Assembly: GCA_020848035.1 (NCBI GenBank)
Contig: JADLAX010000032.1
Location: 1 to 64,000 of the forward strand
Length of the DNA stretch: 64,000 nucleotides
DNA from: Anaerolineae bacterium
GTDB taxonomy: Bacteria; Chloroflexota; Anaerolineae; Promineifilales; Promineifilaceae
Direction: 5' to 3'
This document shows, piece by piece, positions 38,397-47,809 of the stretch (positions are counted from its first letter, which is position 1; the number at the start of each line of letters is the position of its first letter). Under the pieces are notes generated by a model, which was not told the DNA's origin, did no database searches, and saw only the letters and a list, made by a program, of their open reading frames with translations. The translations under genes were made by a program, and so were the position numbers.

Positions 38397-41117
38397 CTAC
38401 CCCTGACTGCGCCGTTGCGTGTAAAACCAGCCGCCAACGAGAAGGACAAGCACCAGGGCCAGGCCGATGTAGAGCGGCGTGCGGTTTGGGGCGGGTTGGC
38501 TGGCTGTGGCTTCGGGCGTGGCGGGGGGGTGGGTGGGAACGGCCGTACTCTCCACCTCAACCGCAACAACTTCTTCCGCAGCTTCAACTGGCTGGTCCAG
38601 CGTCACCACAAACTGCTTCGGCTCAATCACGGGCAGCGGGCCGGATTTGGCCCACAATTCCCCTGACGCGATGATGTAGCCAGAAGCGGCAGTTTCCCAC
38701 GCCGCCATTGACGCTAATTCGGGTAAAGCGGTGCCGTTGAGGGAAACGGCCGTCACGATCTCGTCCCCAACGGCCAGCTTGAGCACGTTGTCCCGGCTGG
38801 CGGGCGCGCCGTCGTAGCTGCCCTCGGCGGCGGCAATGTCTACCGTGATCTGCCCATCGAGCCAATGCTGGCTGAGAGGCGTGGTTTGCCGGGCACCGGA
38901 TTGGTAGGCTGGGGAACGGCCGTCGTCCTCAAACAAAGTAAAGCTGGTCGGTTCCGGCGCGGGCACGACGTACACAATCAGCTCATCGCGCGTGCTGCCG
39001 TCCCGGCGCAGGCCATACAAATTCATCGTCTGTTCGTCGACAAACATTTGCGGCACAATCGCTCCGGCGCGGACAAAAAGCGGCAGCTGGAACAGGCCAT
39101 CGTGGGTGGTGGGCACATCCTCCAGCCATTGGCCGCTGCTGCTGATCCATTCGCCGGTGTGGAAGTTGACCCATTGGCCCGCGGGGAGGTAGACGGGAAC
39201 GGCCGTAACCCCAGCCTCCGTCACGGTGCGCACCAAAATGTCGCGGCCCAGCAGCTTGTGGTCGCCCAGCTCACGCGTTTCCAGATCGTCCTGGTAGTAA
39301 AACACCAGCGGTGGCACAACCGGCGCGCCGGTCTGGGCCGCCAGGTGGGCCAGCGAGTAGTAGTAAGGCGAGAGCGCATAACGCAGCCGCACGTTGGCCA
39401 GGTTGCTGGCCAGGTCGCCAACGCGGTCCGGGGCAGTTTCTTTGCAGTTGCACAAGTTTTCCGTGTGCGGCCGCAGCGGCACGTCCAGCAGGGCGCTGTT
39501 GGCCAGCCAGACGGTGTACAGCTCGTTCAACTCCGCCTCAGAAATGTTCCCCCGGTGGAAACCGCCCACGTCGGTGCCGAAGTAGTCCAGGCCAGAGAAG
39601 GACAGGTGCATTTGGGCGTTCATGTGCGCCGCCAGGCTGTCGAAGTTGGAGCCGATGTCGGCCGACCACATGGCCGCGCCGTACCGCTGAATGCCGGTGG
39701 TGCCAGAGCGGGACAAAATGACCGGGCGCTGGGTGACGCCATTGCGCTCGTAGCCGAGAAAGATGCTTTTGGCCCAGAGCAGGTTGTAAATGTTGTTGTT
39801 GGCCAGCTGATCATGCAGTTCCAGGCCAGGCAGGCCCGCGTACCAGCTGTTGGGCGCGACCATTTCTGGCTCGCCCAGGTCGGTCCAATGGCCAAAAACG
39901 CCCGCCTCGATGAGCGGCTGGCGCACCAGATCGTGCCAGAAGGCCGCGCCTGCTTCGTTGGTCCAATCGACCATGCCGCCGTTGCCCCACCATTCGCGCA
40001 TGGTGGCCGGGCCGCAGGTGTCGCACGCTTTCACCAGGTAGCTCTGGCTGGCCATCAGGCCAAAATTTTGCAGATCGTCATCCACGTACGACTCTTCGAT
40101 GAGGATCAGCCCCAGCCCGTCTTCGCGCAGTTCGGCGATTTTGGCGGCGGGGTCGGGGAAGTTGGCCAAATCCCAGCTGAGCGAGCCCATCTGGCTGGGC
40201 GGGCGAATGTTGCCAAACCATTGCAGGTCGAGGACGAAGCCGTCTTGCGGGAATTGGTTTTCGTTAAGTGACTGCCGCTTGTCGTCCAGCTCGGCCCAAT
40301 TGTCGTAGCCGTACTCGGAGACCCAGAGGCCAAACAGCGCTTTGGGCGGTACCAGCGGACGGCCGCTTAATTCCAGGTAGTCGGCGCGTAAATCGGGCAA
40401 ATCGGGGCCGCTGAGCACGTACCAGCGCAGCGGATCGGCCGAGGTGGTCATGGTCCATGCCTCACCGATGAACTCCCACTCCTGCTTGTAAACGGCGTCC
40501 ACAAACAGGGCGTAGTTGTTGTGGCCCGTGCCGAGGGCGTAGAGGATGGGGAATTGGGCGTTGCCCACCATGCCGCCGCTGAACTCCTCCATGACGTTGC
40601 CAAACAGCCCCGGTTCGCGGGCGCTGCCGATCCAGTCGCCGTTGGGTTCGCCGGGGGTGCGGAACTGCTCGCCCAGGCCGTAGACGTGCTGGGTAGCGGC
40701 GGGGTCAATGACCAGGCTGCTTTTGCGGGCGTCCAGGTCTTGGGGGCAAACGGCCGTTAACACCAACGCTTCTTCATGGCTCAAATCTAGCACCGTGCTG
40801 CACAGCGTTTGTGGATCAACCTGCACCTGGAGTTCGGCCGTGGTCAGCGTGCCCTGGCCGTCATCCGTGAAGGTGGTGGGGCCGGGATAGTCCGTTTTTT
40901 GCACCATCGGGCTGGTGGCCAGCGGTGCGCCAGCGGCGGGTGGGCTGCCCTGGCCTGCTTCAAAGTGGATCAGGTCATCGTCCAACACTTCCACGACGAG
41001 GTAGCTGTCGGCGGTGGTGAAGGTGAGGTAGGGAACGGCCGTCTCGCCTTGGGCGGATGTTTGGGTAGGCAGAAAAAATATGATGGCCAGGAGGCCGAGA
41101 ATGTATTTGCGAGTCAA
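38397..41117 (-). CDS. GH31 alpha-glucosidase-family enzyme, secreted and membrane-anchored
   Basis: About 906 residues from a TTG start at 41117, chosen because AGGAG lies 9 bases upstream and the N-terminus MTRKYILGLLAIIFFLPTQTSAQ is then a normal signal peptide. The GH31 catalytic domain shows GHWTDLGEPEM (nucleophile Asp, about 470) and YFGTDVGGF (acid/base Asp). The C-terminus carries a Thr/Pro/Ala-rich linker and one membrane helix (LYIGLALVLVLLVGGWFY) followed by basic residues, so the enzyme is anchored outside the cell. Substrate is probably alpha-linked glucosides; GH31 also covers xylosides and others. Confidence 0.9.
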   Translation of the reverse strand: MTRKYILGLLAIIFFLPTQTSAQGETAVPYLTFTTADSYLVVEVLDDDLIHFEAGQGSPPAAGAPLATSPMVQKTDYPGPTTFTDDGQGTLTTAELQVQVDPQTLCSTVLDLSHEEALVLTAVCPQDLDARKSSLVIDPAATQHVYGLGEQFRTPGEPNGDWIGSAREPGLFGNVMEEFSGGMVGNAQFPILYALGTGHNNYALFVDAVYKQEWEFIGEAWTMTTSADPLRWYVLSGPDLPDLRADYLELSGRPLVPPKALFGLWVSEYGYDNWAELDDKRQSLNENQFPQDGFVLDLQWFGNIRPPSQMGSLSWDLANFPDPAAKIAELREDGLGLILIEESYVDDDLQNFGLMASQSYLVKACDTCGPATMREWWGNGGMVDWTNEAGAAFWHDLVRQPLIEAGVFGHWTDLGEPEMVAPNSWYAGLPGLELHDQLANNNIYNLLWAKSIFLGYERNGVTQRPVILSRSGTTGIQRYGAAMWSADIGSNFDSLAAHMNAQMHLSFSGLDYFGTDVGGFHRGNISEAELNELYTVWLANSALLDVPLRPHTENLCNCKETAPDRVGDLASNLANVRLRYALSPYYYSLAHLAAQTGAPVVPPLVFYYQDDLETRELGDHKLLGRDILVRTVTEAGVTAVPVYLPAGQWVNFHTGEWISSSGQWLEDVPTTHDGLFQLPLFVRAGAIVPQMFVDEQTMNLYGLRRDGSTRDELIVYVVPAPEPTSFTLFEDDGRSPAYQSGARQTTPLSQHWLDGQITVDIAAAEGSYDGAPASRDNVLKLAVGDEIVTAVSLNGTALPELASMAAWETAASGYIIASGELWAKSGPLPVIEPKQFVVTLDQPVEAAEEVVAVEVESTAVPTHPPATPEATASQPAPNRTPLYIGLALVLVLLVGGWFYTQRRSQG

Positions 41118-41208
41118 AAGAATCTCCTGTTGTGTCCGGAAAAAGCGGAACACAGAGTTGCACAGAGGAGCACGGAGGGGCACAGAGAGAACGCTGCGCC
41201 CCAATTTG

Positions 41209-44200
41209 TTAATTAATCGTGCCGCCGACGGGCAGGCCGCTGGGGACCGCGTCGGGAATGACGTGGCTCAGGTCGGTGGCCGTGGGCGAGGTGAGTGCTT
41301 CCAAGAAGGCAAGCAGCGCCGCTACTTCCGCGTCGGTGAGGTTGCGGGTGGGCATGGCGAAGGAGGGGGCGTTGAGGGCGGCGGTGTGTACGGCCGTATC
41401 CCCCGAATCCTCGGCCAATACCAGCGGCGGCAGCTGGCTAAAATCATAATTTGCCACGGCGTCGCGGGCGTTGAGATGGTGCCGGATGACCGCTTCCAGC
41501 GTGGTATACGCGCCATTGTGCAGCCACGGCCCGGTGATGGCCACGTTGCGCAGCGGCGGCGTGCGGAAGGCAAACAGGTCGCTCTCGTCGCCCGTTTCGC
41601 GGGCACGGCCGTAATCGTACGGCTCCTCATTGCCCTTGCCCGGCCCAATCTGCGGCGCACCGATGTTGTGGAACTGCAAATCGCTCAGCAGCGCGCCGCT
41701 GTGGCAGTCGGCGCAGCCTGCTTTGCCGTAAAACAGCTCCGCGCCAGCCAGCGCTTCAGCCGAGAGCGCCGTCTCGTCGCCCTGCAAATAGCGATCCCAC
41801 GGGCTGTCTAAAAAGGTGAAGGTGTCCATCTGGTAAGCGGCCAGGGCGTTGGCGGCATGGCCGAAATTGAGCGCGTCCAGCGGCACGCCGGGGTAGGCGG
41901 CCTGGAACAGCTCCTGATAGCCGGGCACGGCCAAAAGTTCGGCCATCAGCCCCTGCCACATCAGCGCTGCCTGATGACCTTTCAGGTTGCCCATCTCGTT
42001 GGGCGCGCCAAACACGTTTGCGTCGCCGGGGTGGCCGCGCATTTCGTCGGGCGAGGTGACGGGGAACATCGCCTGGACGGCGACGGCGTTTTCCAGATTG
42101 TAGGGCAGGTCGTCGTTGGCCGGGCTGTCGAACTGGCCGTCGGGCAGCAGGGCAACACGGCCGTCCCAAAACATCACGTCCATGCCATCCAGCCCCAAAT
42201 TGTAGACTGGGGTGGCATTACGCGGCACCAACACCTGACGTTCGCTGGCAAAGGTGCGTTCTGGTCCCAATCCCAGCCCGCCCGTGCCAATGGGCAGCTC
42301 CAGGCCGTCGCCGGTGCCTTGCACGGGATGGTGGCAGGTGACGCAAGCGGTGTCTTTGTTGCCGCTGAGGATGGGGTCCCAGAACAGCATCCGGCCCAAT
42401 TCCACCTGGGCTTCGGGTGCGGCGGCCAGTTGCAGCGGCGCGACGGCTCCGGTCTGGGCCAGCCGGTCAGCCAGTGTGGGGTCTGGTTGGGTGGGTGGCG
42501 GTTCGGTGTTGGCGGCTTGCAGGGTGGTGAGGAGGTAAACGGCCGTCACTGCCACCAATACCAGCGCCCCAACCCACTGCACCACCCGGCGCGTGATGCC
42601 CAACTGGCGGCGCAGGCGCAAGATGATCAGGAACAGGACGGACCAGGCCACAAGGTTCGCGACGATGAGGAAGTTGGTGTTCGTGGCTAGTTTGTTCGTG
42701 GCTGGTTGCTCGGTGGGCGGGTAGAGGGCAGTCTGCTGGGCGGCTTCAGCGGCGGTGTCCAGCGGGTAGGGCAGGCTGATTTGGCGGTTGGCGGGGATGT
42801 CGGTGAAGGTTTGGGAACGGCCGTCTGGCCAGCGAATGGTCAGCTCTTCAACGGTGTCAAATGAACCCAGGCCAAAGTGGAGGCGCAGCTCGTGGCCAGC
42901 GCCCAGGCTGCCGCCGTTTTGCACTTCGCGGGTCTGCACGTTGCCATCGGCGGTGCGCAGGGTGACGCGGCTGCCCACAGCGTCCCGGTTGACGGGGCCT
43001 GCGCCGACCAGGTCCAGCGTGAGCCAATGATTGTCTGGCTGGCTGCTTTGGTTGTGCAGCAGGCTGTAGCCGTCGTCTTTGTTGCCCAGGAGGAGATCGA
43101 TACGGCCGTCGTTGTCAAAATCGGCCAGGGCAATGCCCATGGTTGGCCCCACGTCGCCCGCCCCGCTGCCGGAGCTGACGCGGCTAAAGGTGCCGTCGCC
43201 GTTGTTGTGAAAGAGCGGATTGGCGGCGATGCCGTCATGGTTGGCGGTGGTCATCACGGCCAGGTACAAATCTTGCCAGCCGTCGTTGTTGTAGTCGAAG
43301 GCGGAAGCGGCCCAGGCAACGCCGTTGGGCAAATCCACCCCCGCCAGTGCGGCGACGTTGTTAAAGGTGCCGTCACCCTGGTTTTGCAGCAGGGTCATTG
43401 GCCCGGCGTTGGAAAAGTAGAAATCAAAGTCACCGTCGTTGTCGTAATCGGCCGTTGCCAGCCCCATGCCCATGACGTGGCTGTCGGCGTTGGCGCTGGG
43501 CGCGATTTGCGTAAAACAATGGCCATCACATCCTGGGCCATCGTTACGCCACAGCTTGTTGCCGGTGGGGAAGAGAAACTCATCGTTGACCAGGTAGATG
43601 TCCTGGTCGCCGTCGTTGTCGAAGTCGGTGAAGCTGGCGACAAAAGCCGCGCCGACCGTTTCACCGCCGAGCAGGCGGGTGACGTCGCTGAAGGTGCCGT
43701 CGCCGTTGTTGTGGTAGAGGCGGTCGGTGTCGCCCTGGCTGGGACGGCCGCAGCGGGGGTAGCAGGCCCAGTTGGCCACGTAGAGGTCGAGCCAGCCGTC
43801 GCTGTCGTAATCGCCCCAGGAGGCGCTCTGGCTGTTTTCGCCCTGGCCGCCCACGCCCGCCTCGGCGGTAACGTCGGTGAAGCCCTGGCCGGCGTCGTTG
43901 CGGAAGAGGACGTTTTGGCCCCAGTTGGCCACGTAGAGGTCGAGCCAGCCGTCGTTGTTGTAGTCGGCGAAGCTGGCCCCGCCGCTGAAGCCATCGGGCA
44001 GGGCGACGGATTCGGCGATGGCGGGGCGGCTGAAGGTGCCGTTGCCATTGTTGCGGAAGAGGCTGTTGGGGCCTTTGGTGTCGGTGACGTAAAAGTCTAC
44101 CCAGCCGTCGCGGTCGTAATCACCCCAGGCCTGGCCGATGGCCCGGTCGTTGCCCTGGCGGGTCTGGGTAATGCCTGCGGCGCGGCTGACGTTTTGGAAG

Positions 44201-44301
44201 AGAGGGGAGGTGATAGATGTGGGAGTGGGGACGGCCGTTTCTGCCGTTGATCCACAAGCTGTTAGCACAATAAGAAGGGCAAAAGCGATTATTTTTTTCA
44301 T
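41209..44301 (-). CDS. Lipoprotein fusing VCBS/UnbV repeats to a di-haem cytochrome c peroxidase
   Basis: A 1030-residue protein. A lipobox (VLTACGS) starts it. Residues about 30-430 carry seven FG-GAP/VCBS-type repeats (DYDRDGWVDFYV, DYNNDGWLDLYV, DFDNDGDQDIYL and so on), whose D-x-D-x-D-G loops bind calcium; an ASPIC/UnbV domain follows (about 435-520). Two hydrophobic helices span about 548-605. The C-terminal half (about 625-1010) is a MauG/CcpA-type peroxidase with haem sites CVTCH (about 652) and CADCH (about 863), and the FDSPAND...FWDG segments. No stop or frameshift separates the halves. The reaction may be peroxide reduction or oxidation of an attached partner. Confidence 0.9.
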   Translation of the reverse strand: MKKIIAFALLIVLTACGSTAETAVPTPTSITSPLFQNVSRAAGITQTRQGNDRAIGQAWGDYDRDGWVDFYVTDTKGPNSLFRNNGNGTFSRPAIAESVALPDGFSGGASFADYNNDGWLDLYVANWGQNVLFRNDAGQGFTDVTAEAGVGGQGENSQSASWGDYDSDGWLDLYVANWACYPRCGRPSQGDTDRLYHNNGDGTFSDVTRLLGGETVGAAFVASFTDFDNDGDQDIYLVNDEFLFPTGNKLWRNDGPGCDGHCFTQIAPSANADSHVMGMGLATADYDNDGDFDFYFSNAGPMTLLQNQGDGTFNNVAALAGVDLPNGVAWAASAFDYNNDGWQDLYLAVMTTANHDGIAANPLFHNNGDGTFSRVSSGSGAGDVGPTMGIALADFDNDGRIDLLLGNKDDGYSLLHNQSSQPDNHWLTLDLVGAGPVNRDAVGSRVTLRTADGNVQTREVQNGGSLGAGHELRLHFGLGSFDTVEELTIRWPDGRSQTFTDIPANRQISLPYPLDTAAEAAQQTALYPPTEQPATNKLATNTNFLIVANLVAWSVLFLIILRLRRQLGITRRVVQWVGALVLVAVTAVYLLTTLQAANTEPPPTQPDPTLADRLAQTGAVAPLQLAAAPEAQVELGRMLFWDPILSGNKDTACVTCHHPVQGTGDGLELPIGTGGLGLGPERTFASERQVLVPRNATPVYNLGLDGMDVMFWDGRVALLPDGQFDSPANDDLPYNLENAVAVQAMFPVTSPDEMRGHPGDANVFGAPNEMGNLKGHQAALMWQGLMAELLAVPGYQELFQAAYPGVPLDALNFGHAANALAAYQMDTFTFLDSPWDRYLQGDETALSAEALAGAELFYGKAGCADCHSGALLSDLQFHNIGAPQIGPGKGNEEPYDYGRARETGDESDLFAFRTPPLRNVAITGPWLHNGAYTTLEAVIRHHLNARDAVANYDFSQLPPLVLAEDSGDTAVHTAALNAPSFAMPTRNLTDAEVAALLAFLEALTSPTATDLSHVIPDAVPSGLPVGGTIN

Positions 44302-44327
44302 GATGCGATGGAAAAATGGCGGTAACG

Positions 44328-44356
44328 TTTACATGCCGAATACCATTTGTTATACT
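44328..44356 (+). promoter_or_regulatory. Promoter of the MazEF pair
   Basis: TTTACA (44328-44333), a 17-nt spacer and TATACT (44351-44356), 25 bases before the ATG at 44381. AAAGGTGGGAAA provides the ribosome-binding site. Confidence 0.7.
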
Positions 44357-44380
44357 GCTGGTAAAAACAAAGGTGGGAAA

Positions 44381-44641
44381 ATGTCAACTGTTAAAACGGC
44401 CATTTCTCTGGAAAAACCATTATTAGAACAAATTGATTCTCTTGCTCAAGAGATGGGTATTCCGCGCAGTCGCCTGTTTGTGATTGCGATGGAATCCTTT
44501 TTGGAGCAACATCAAAACAAGCAATTGGTGGAGGCGATTAACCAGGTGTACACCGAGCATCCGCTAACCCCGCAGGAGGAAACCTACTTAATAGAGATGC
44601 AGGCCCTCTACACCAGCGGTTTGGAGGCTGAGGAATGGTGA
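44381..44641 (+). CDS. MazE-type antitoxin
   Basis: An 86-residue protein. Residues 4-45 (VKTAISLEKPLLEQIDSLAQEMGIPRSRLFVIAM) form a ribbon-helix-helix DNA-binding motif; the acidic C-terminal half (QEETYLIEMQALYTSGLEAEEW) should wrap the toxin. I chose the ATG at 44381; an upstream extension to 44138 runs through the opposite-strand gene. Its stop overlaps the toxin gene by seven bases. It likely represses its own promoter at 44328-44356. Confidence 0.85.
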   Translation: MSTVKTAISLEKPLLEQIDSLAQEMGIPRSRLFVIAMESFLEQHQNKQLVEAINQVYTEHPLTPQEETYLIEMQALYTSGLEAEEW

Positions 44642-44991
44642 TCAATCAGGGCGATGTTTTCTGGTTTTTTGTCGGCATACCGTCTGGATCAGAACCGGGT
44701 TTCCGGCGGCCTCATGTTGTTATCCAAAATAATGTTTTTAATCACAGCCAAATTAACACAACGGTGGTCTGTGCCATTACCTCCAATTTACATCGGGCCC
44801 AGGTGCCGGGTAATGTGCGGCTGTACCAGGGTGAAGCCAATTTGCCAAAGCCAAGCGTTGTTAATGTTTCTCAACTGTTCACGGTAGATAAACGTCTCTT
44901 AACTGAAAAAATCGGTTCGCTGTCTAAAGAACGTATTCAACAGATTGTAGCTGGTTTACAACTCCTGACGGAGCCGCGTGATATTGCCTAG
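44635..44991 (+). CDS. MazF/PemK-type endoribonuclease toxin
   Basis: A 118-residue toxin of the MazF/PemK family. NQGDVFWFFVGIPSGSEPGFRRPHVVIQN gives the N-terminal strand with the substrate-binding R; TTVVCAITSNLHRAQVPGNV and LPKPSVVNVSQLFTVDK, then the helix KERIQQIVAGLQ are typical. MazF toxins cut single-stranded mRNA at short sequences. Overlap with the antitoxin indicates coupling. The specificity cannot be predicted by eye. Confidence 0.93.
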   Translation: MVINQGDVFWFFVGIPSGSEPGFRRPHVVIQNNVFNHSQINTTVVCAITSNLHRAQVPGNVRLYQGEANLPKPSVVNVSQLFTVDKRLLTEKIGSLSKERIQQIVAGLQLLTEPRDIA

Positions 44992-45073
44992 CTTGATTTT
45001 AGGTGACAGTCACGGGGTGACCTGTCTGTTTTGAGAGGTATCGTTCTGCCCATGACTATCACCTGGTCAAAGA

Positions 45074-46783
45074 TTAGGGAACGAGTTGAATAACATGCAC
45101 CGACTGGGGCGGGATTTCGTCGAAGGGGACATAGCCGCCATCGGTGGGATTGCTGGTTGGTTCCAGGCCATAGAGGGGAACGGCCGTCACCTCCCCAGCT
45201 AACCCCAGTTCCAACCTATAATCTTCTGCCGGTACCGCATTACGGTTCACGTTGATGATCACCAGCACCGTTTCATTCTCTGTCTGACGCAGGAAGGTGA
45301 GCAGCCGAGGCGAACCCGATTCAATCAGCGTGTAGTCGCCTACGCGCAGTGCCTCGTGCTCATTGCGCAGATGGATCAGGTCGCGGTACAGGCTCAGCAG
45401 CGAATCGGGGTCGCTGGTCTGGCGCTCGATACTGCGCACGGGGAAGTCGTCGGCCGCAGACCGCCACGGCGTGCCCTCGGTGAAGCCCACCTTGGGGCTG
45501 TTGCTGGCCCACTGCATTGGCAGGCGAATGTCTTCGTCGGGTTTGACGCCCATCATGCCAATTTCCTCGCCGTAATAAATAAAGGGCACCCCAGGGTTGG
45601 TGAGCAAAATCGCCGCCGCCACCCGTGTTTTGCCTTCATCCCCGTCTAGCTGGGACATGACCCGGTTTTGATCATGGTTGGTGATGAAGGTGGCGTACTG
45701 GTTGGCCGGGAAGGAGCTGTACACTTCCTGGAACGTATCGGCGTAAATGGGGGCCAGCCCCGCGTTGGCGCTGTTTAAGATGTCTTCGGCCAGGAAAAAC
45801 TGGAAGGCGATGTCTACCTCGTCACCGGTGTAATCGACCACCTGCTGGGTGCCGGTCCACGCCTCACCCACGGTGAGGGCATTGGGATTCACCGCCTTGT
45901 AAAACGTGAAAAATTCTTGCAGCCAATCGTGGGTGCTGGGTGTGTTTTGCTGCCCCTCACCTTCTTCCACAATATGCTTGATGGCATCCAGCCGGAAGCC
46001 ATCCACATTCATTTCCTCCAGCCAGAAGCGGGCGGCGTCGAACATGGCAAAGGTGACATTCGGATTTTCATAGTTCAGATCGGGCATGCCGCTCCAAAAG
46101 ATGCCGTAGTAGTAGCCGCTGGCGCTGTTGTGCCACACCACCTGCCCATCCGGCCCGCGAAAACCGGGGTTTTCCTCGGCCCAGATGTACCAATCGCGGT
46201 ATTCGGAATCCGGGTTTTGCGATTCGATGAACCAGGGGTGGGCATTGGAGGTATGGTTCATCACCAGGTCCACGATGACACGAATGCCTCGGGCATGGGC
46301 TTCTTCCATCAGGCGCAGGAAATCCTCGTTGGTGCCGTACTCGGGATCCACCTGGAAGTAGTCGGTAACGTCGTAGCCGTGGTAGCTGGGGGAGACGGTG
46401 ATGGGCATGAGCCAGATGCCGGTGACGCCGAGATCGTCGGTGGTGGTGGGGTCGCCGTCGTTGAGGTAGTCCAGCTTTTCAATGATGCCGTTCAGGTCGC
46501 CAATGCCATCGCCGTTGCTGTCGTAAAAGCTGCGCACGAAGATTTCGTAGAAGACGAGGTCGTTCCACCAGGGATAGCCGTTGGTGCCGATCTCGAAGGG
46601 ATCCGGCGTGGCGGTGACGGTGGGAGCTGGTGTTTCTGTGGGAGCGGGCACGGCCGTTTCGGTAACAACGGCCGTTGCTGCCTGTCCTTCTGGTGTAGCG
46701 GTTGGCTGCCGGGCGGGTGTTTGTTGGCAGGCCAGCAGCAGGATGATGAGAGACAGGAAGGAAAGAAGGAGGCGTTTTTTCAT
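45074..46783 (-). CDS. Alpha-amylase (GH13), secreted lipoprotein
   Basis: A 569-residue extracellular GH13 enzyme. The signal MKKRLLLSFLSLIILLLACQ ends in a lipobox (LLAC), and a Thr/Pro/Ala-rich linker spans about residues 25-60. Catalytic regions are VDLVMNHTS (I), DGFRLDAIKHIVEE (II, nucleophile Asp, about 265), TVGEAWTG (III) and FITNHDQNR (IV). It should hydrolyse alpha-glucans at the cell surface and feed the neighbouring ABC importer. It follows malG by 156 bases on the same strand, after an inverted repeat (46803-46893), so it may be partly separately expressed. Confidence 0.94.
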   Translation of the reverse strand: MKKRLLLSFLSLIILLLACQQTPARQPTATPEGQAATAVVTETAVPAPTETPAPTVTATPDPFEIGTNGYPWWNDLVFYEIFVRSFYDSNGDGIGDLNGIIEKLDYLNDGDPTTTDDLGVTGIWLMPITVSPSYHGYDVTDYFQVDPEYGTNEDFLRLMEEAHARGIRVIVDLVMNHTSNAHPWFIESQNPDSEYRDWYIWAEENPGFRGPDGQVVWHNSASGYYYGIFWSGMPDLNYENPNVTFAMFDAARFWLEEMNVDGFRLDAIKHIVEEGEGQQNTPSTHDWLQEFFTFYKAVNPNALTVGEAWTGTQQVVDYTGDEVDIAFQFFLAEDILNSANAGLAPIYADTFQEVYSSFPANQYATFITNHDQNRVMSQLDGDEGKTRVAAAILLTNPGVPFIYYGEEIGMMGVKPDEDIRLPMQWASNSPKVGFTEGTPWRSAADDFPVRSIERQTSDPDSLLSLYRDLIHLRNEHEALRVGDYTLIESGSPRLLTFLRQTENETVLVIINVNRNAVPAEDYRLELGLAGEVTAVPLYGLEPTSNPTDGGYVPFDEIPPQSVHVIQLVP

Positions 46784-46802
46784 AGAGGGAGGGTCCTATT
46801 GA

Positions 46803-46893
46803 AAACGGCCGTTTCCGAATGGACCTGACAGGTTTTCGCAATAAGCAACTTGCTGTTATGGCAAACCTGTCAGGTCGGAGTGGAAACGGCCGT
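46803..46893. repeat. Inverted repeat with ACGGCCGTTTCC arms
   Basis: The left arm has ACGGCCGTTTCC then GACCTGACAGGTTT; the right arm has the complement in reverse, ending GGAAACGGCCGT. Loop of about 24 bases. It lies between malG and the amylase gene and may act as a terminator or processing site. Confidence 0.7.
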
Positions 46894-46895
46894 CA

Positions 46896-46935
46896 CCAAT
46901 TAACAATTAAAAAATTAACCGTTCACAATTTACAG
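46896..46935. repeat. Heptad array (ATTAACA-type units)
   Basis: Units such as ATTAACA, ATTAAAA and AATTTAC following one another with a 7-base period, directly at the 3' end of malG. Confidence 0.5.
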
Positions 46936-46939
46936 CTGG

Positions 46940-47809
46940 CTATCCCTTCACCGCCCCTTGCGTCAGACCACCGACAATCTGATCTTGCAGAATCAGATAA
47001 ATGATCATGATCGGCAGCGCACCAATCAGCGCGCCTGCGGCAAACGGTCCCCACTTTTGCGAGAACTCACCGCTGGTGAAGATAAACAACCCAACCATCA
47101 GCGGGTACTGCTCCGTACTCTTCAGCAAAATACGAGCCAGGATAAAGTCCCCGTAAGTGCCAATAAACGACAAAATGCCAATGACCACTAAAATCGGCCG
47201 CATCAACGGCAGCAGCAGCAGGGAAAAGATTTGCCAATGAGTTGCTCCATCCACCATCGCGCTTTCATCAATTGCCCGCGGAATCGTGTCAAAAAAGCCC
47301 TTCATCAGCCAGATATTCACACCCATCGCGCCACCCAGGTAAACCATGATCAAACCGGCATGGGTGTCCAAACCCAGCGCCGGAATGATGGTACCAAACT
47401 GAGTGACCAGCGTAAAAATAGCAATCATCGCCAGCAGGCCAGGGAAAACCTGGATTAGCAAAATCGCTTTCAGCATCGTCTGCCGACCGGTAAAGCGCAG
47501 CCGGGAAAAGGCATACGCCGCCAGCGTGGTGATCGACACCGACAAAACGGTCGTAATCGAGGAAATTTTCACGGAGTTCCACAGCCAGCGGCCAAACGGA
47601 AACTGCGGCGTGTTAAACAGAAGGCGGTAATTGTCCCAGCCAAAATTATCGGGGATCAATTTGGCCGACGCCAGCGTGTTTGATGGGTTAATGGATGCCG
47701 AAATCACCCAAACCACGGGAAAGATGGCAAAAAGAATAAGCACCACTGCCAACAACCAGCGCATTAAGTGACCGAGATTTTTGCGTTGTTTCAAAGTTAA
47801 ACTAGACAC
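46940..47809 (-). CDS. malG: Maltodextrin-type ABC permease, MalG
   Basis: About 289 residues, six membrane helices. The EAA loop GGVNIWLMKGFFDTIPRAIDESAMVDGATHWQIF-type segment (EAA motif around residues 190-215, read here as DTIPRAIDESAMVDGATHW) contacts the ATPase. The start is uncertain: TTG at 47818, GTG at 47815 and GTG at 47809 are in frame; GGGAGGAGG lies 9 bases before 47809, so I prefer that one. It overlaps the malF stop by eight bases. No MsmK/MalK ATPase gene is in the window, so a shared ATPase must be encoded elsewhere. Confidence 0.9.
   Translation of the reverse strand: MSSLTLKQRKNLGHLMRWLLAVVLILFAIFPVVWVISASINPSNTLASAKLIPDNFGWDNYRLLFNTPQFPFGRWLWNSVKISSITTVLSVSITTLAAYAFSRLRFTGRQTMLKAILLIQVFPGLLAMIAIFTLVTQFGTIIPALGLDTHAGLIMVYLGGAMGVNIWLMKGFFDTIPRAIDESAMVDGATHWQIFSLLLLPLMRPILVVIGILSFIGTYGDFILARILLKSTEQYPLMVGLFIFTSGEFSQKWGPFAAGALIGALPIMIIYLILQDQIVGGLTQGAVKG

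Noticed and set aside
42600..42720. The peroxidase fusion as an assembly artefact
   Set aside because: The frame stays open across the junction with two well-formed membrane helices and normal codon use, and no repeat or composition break is seen; still listed as the point to re-check.
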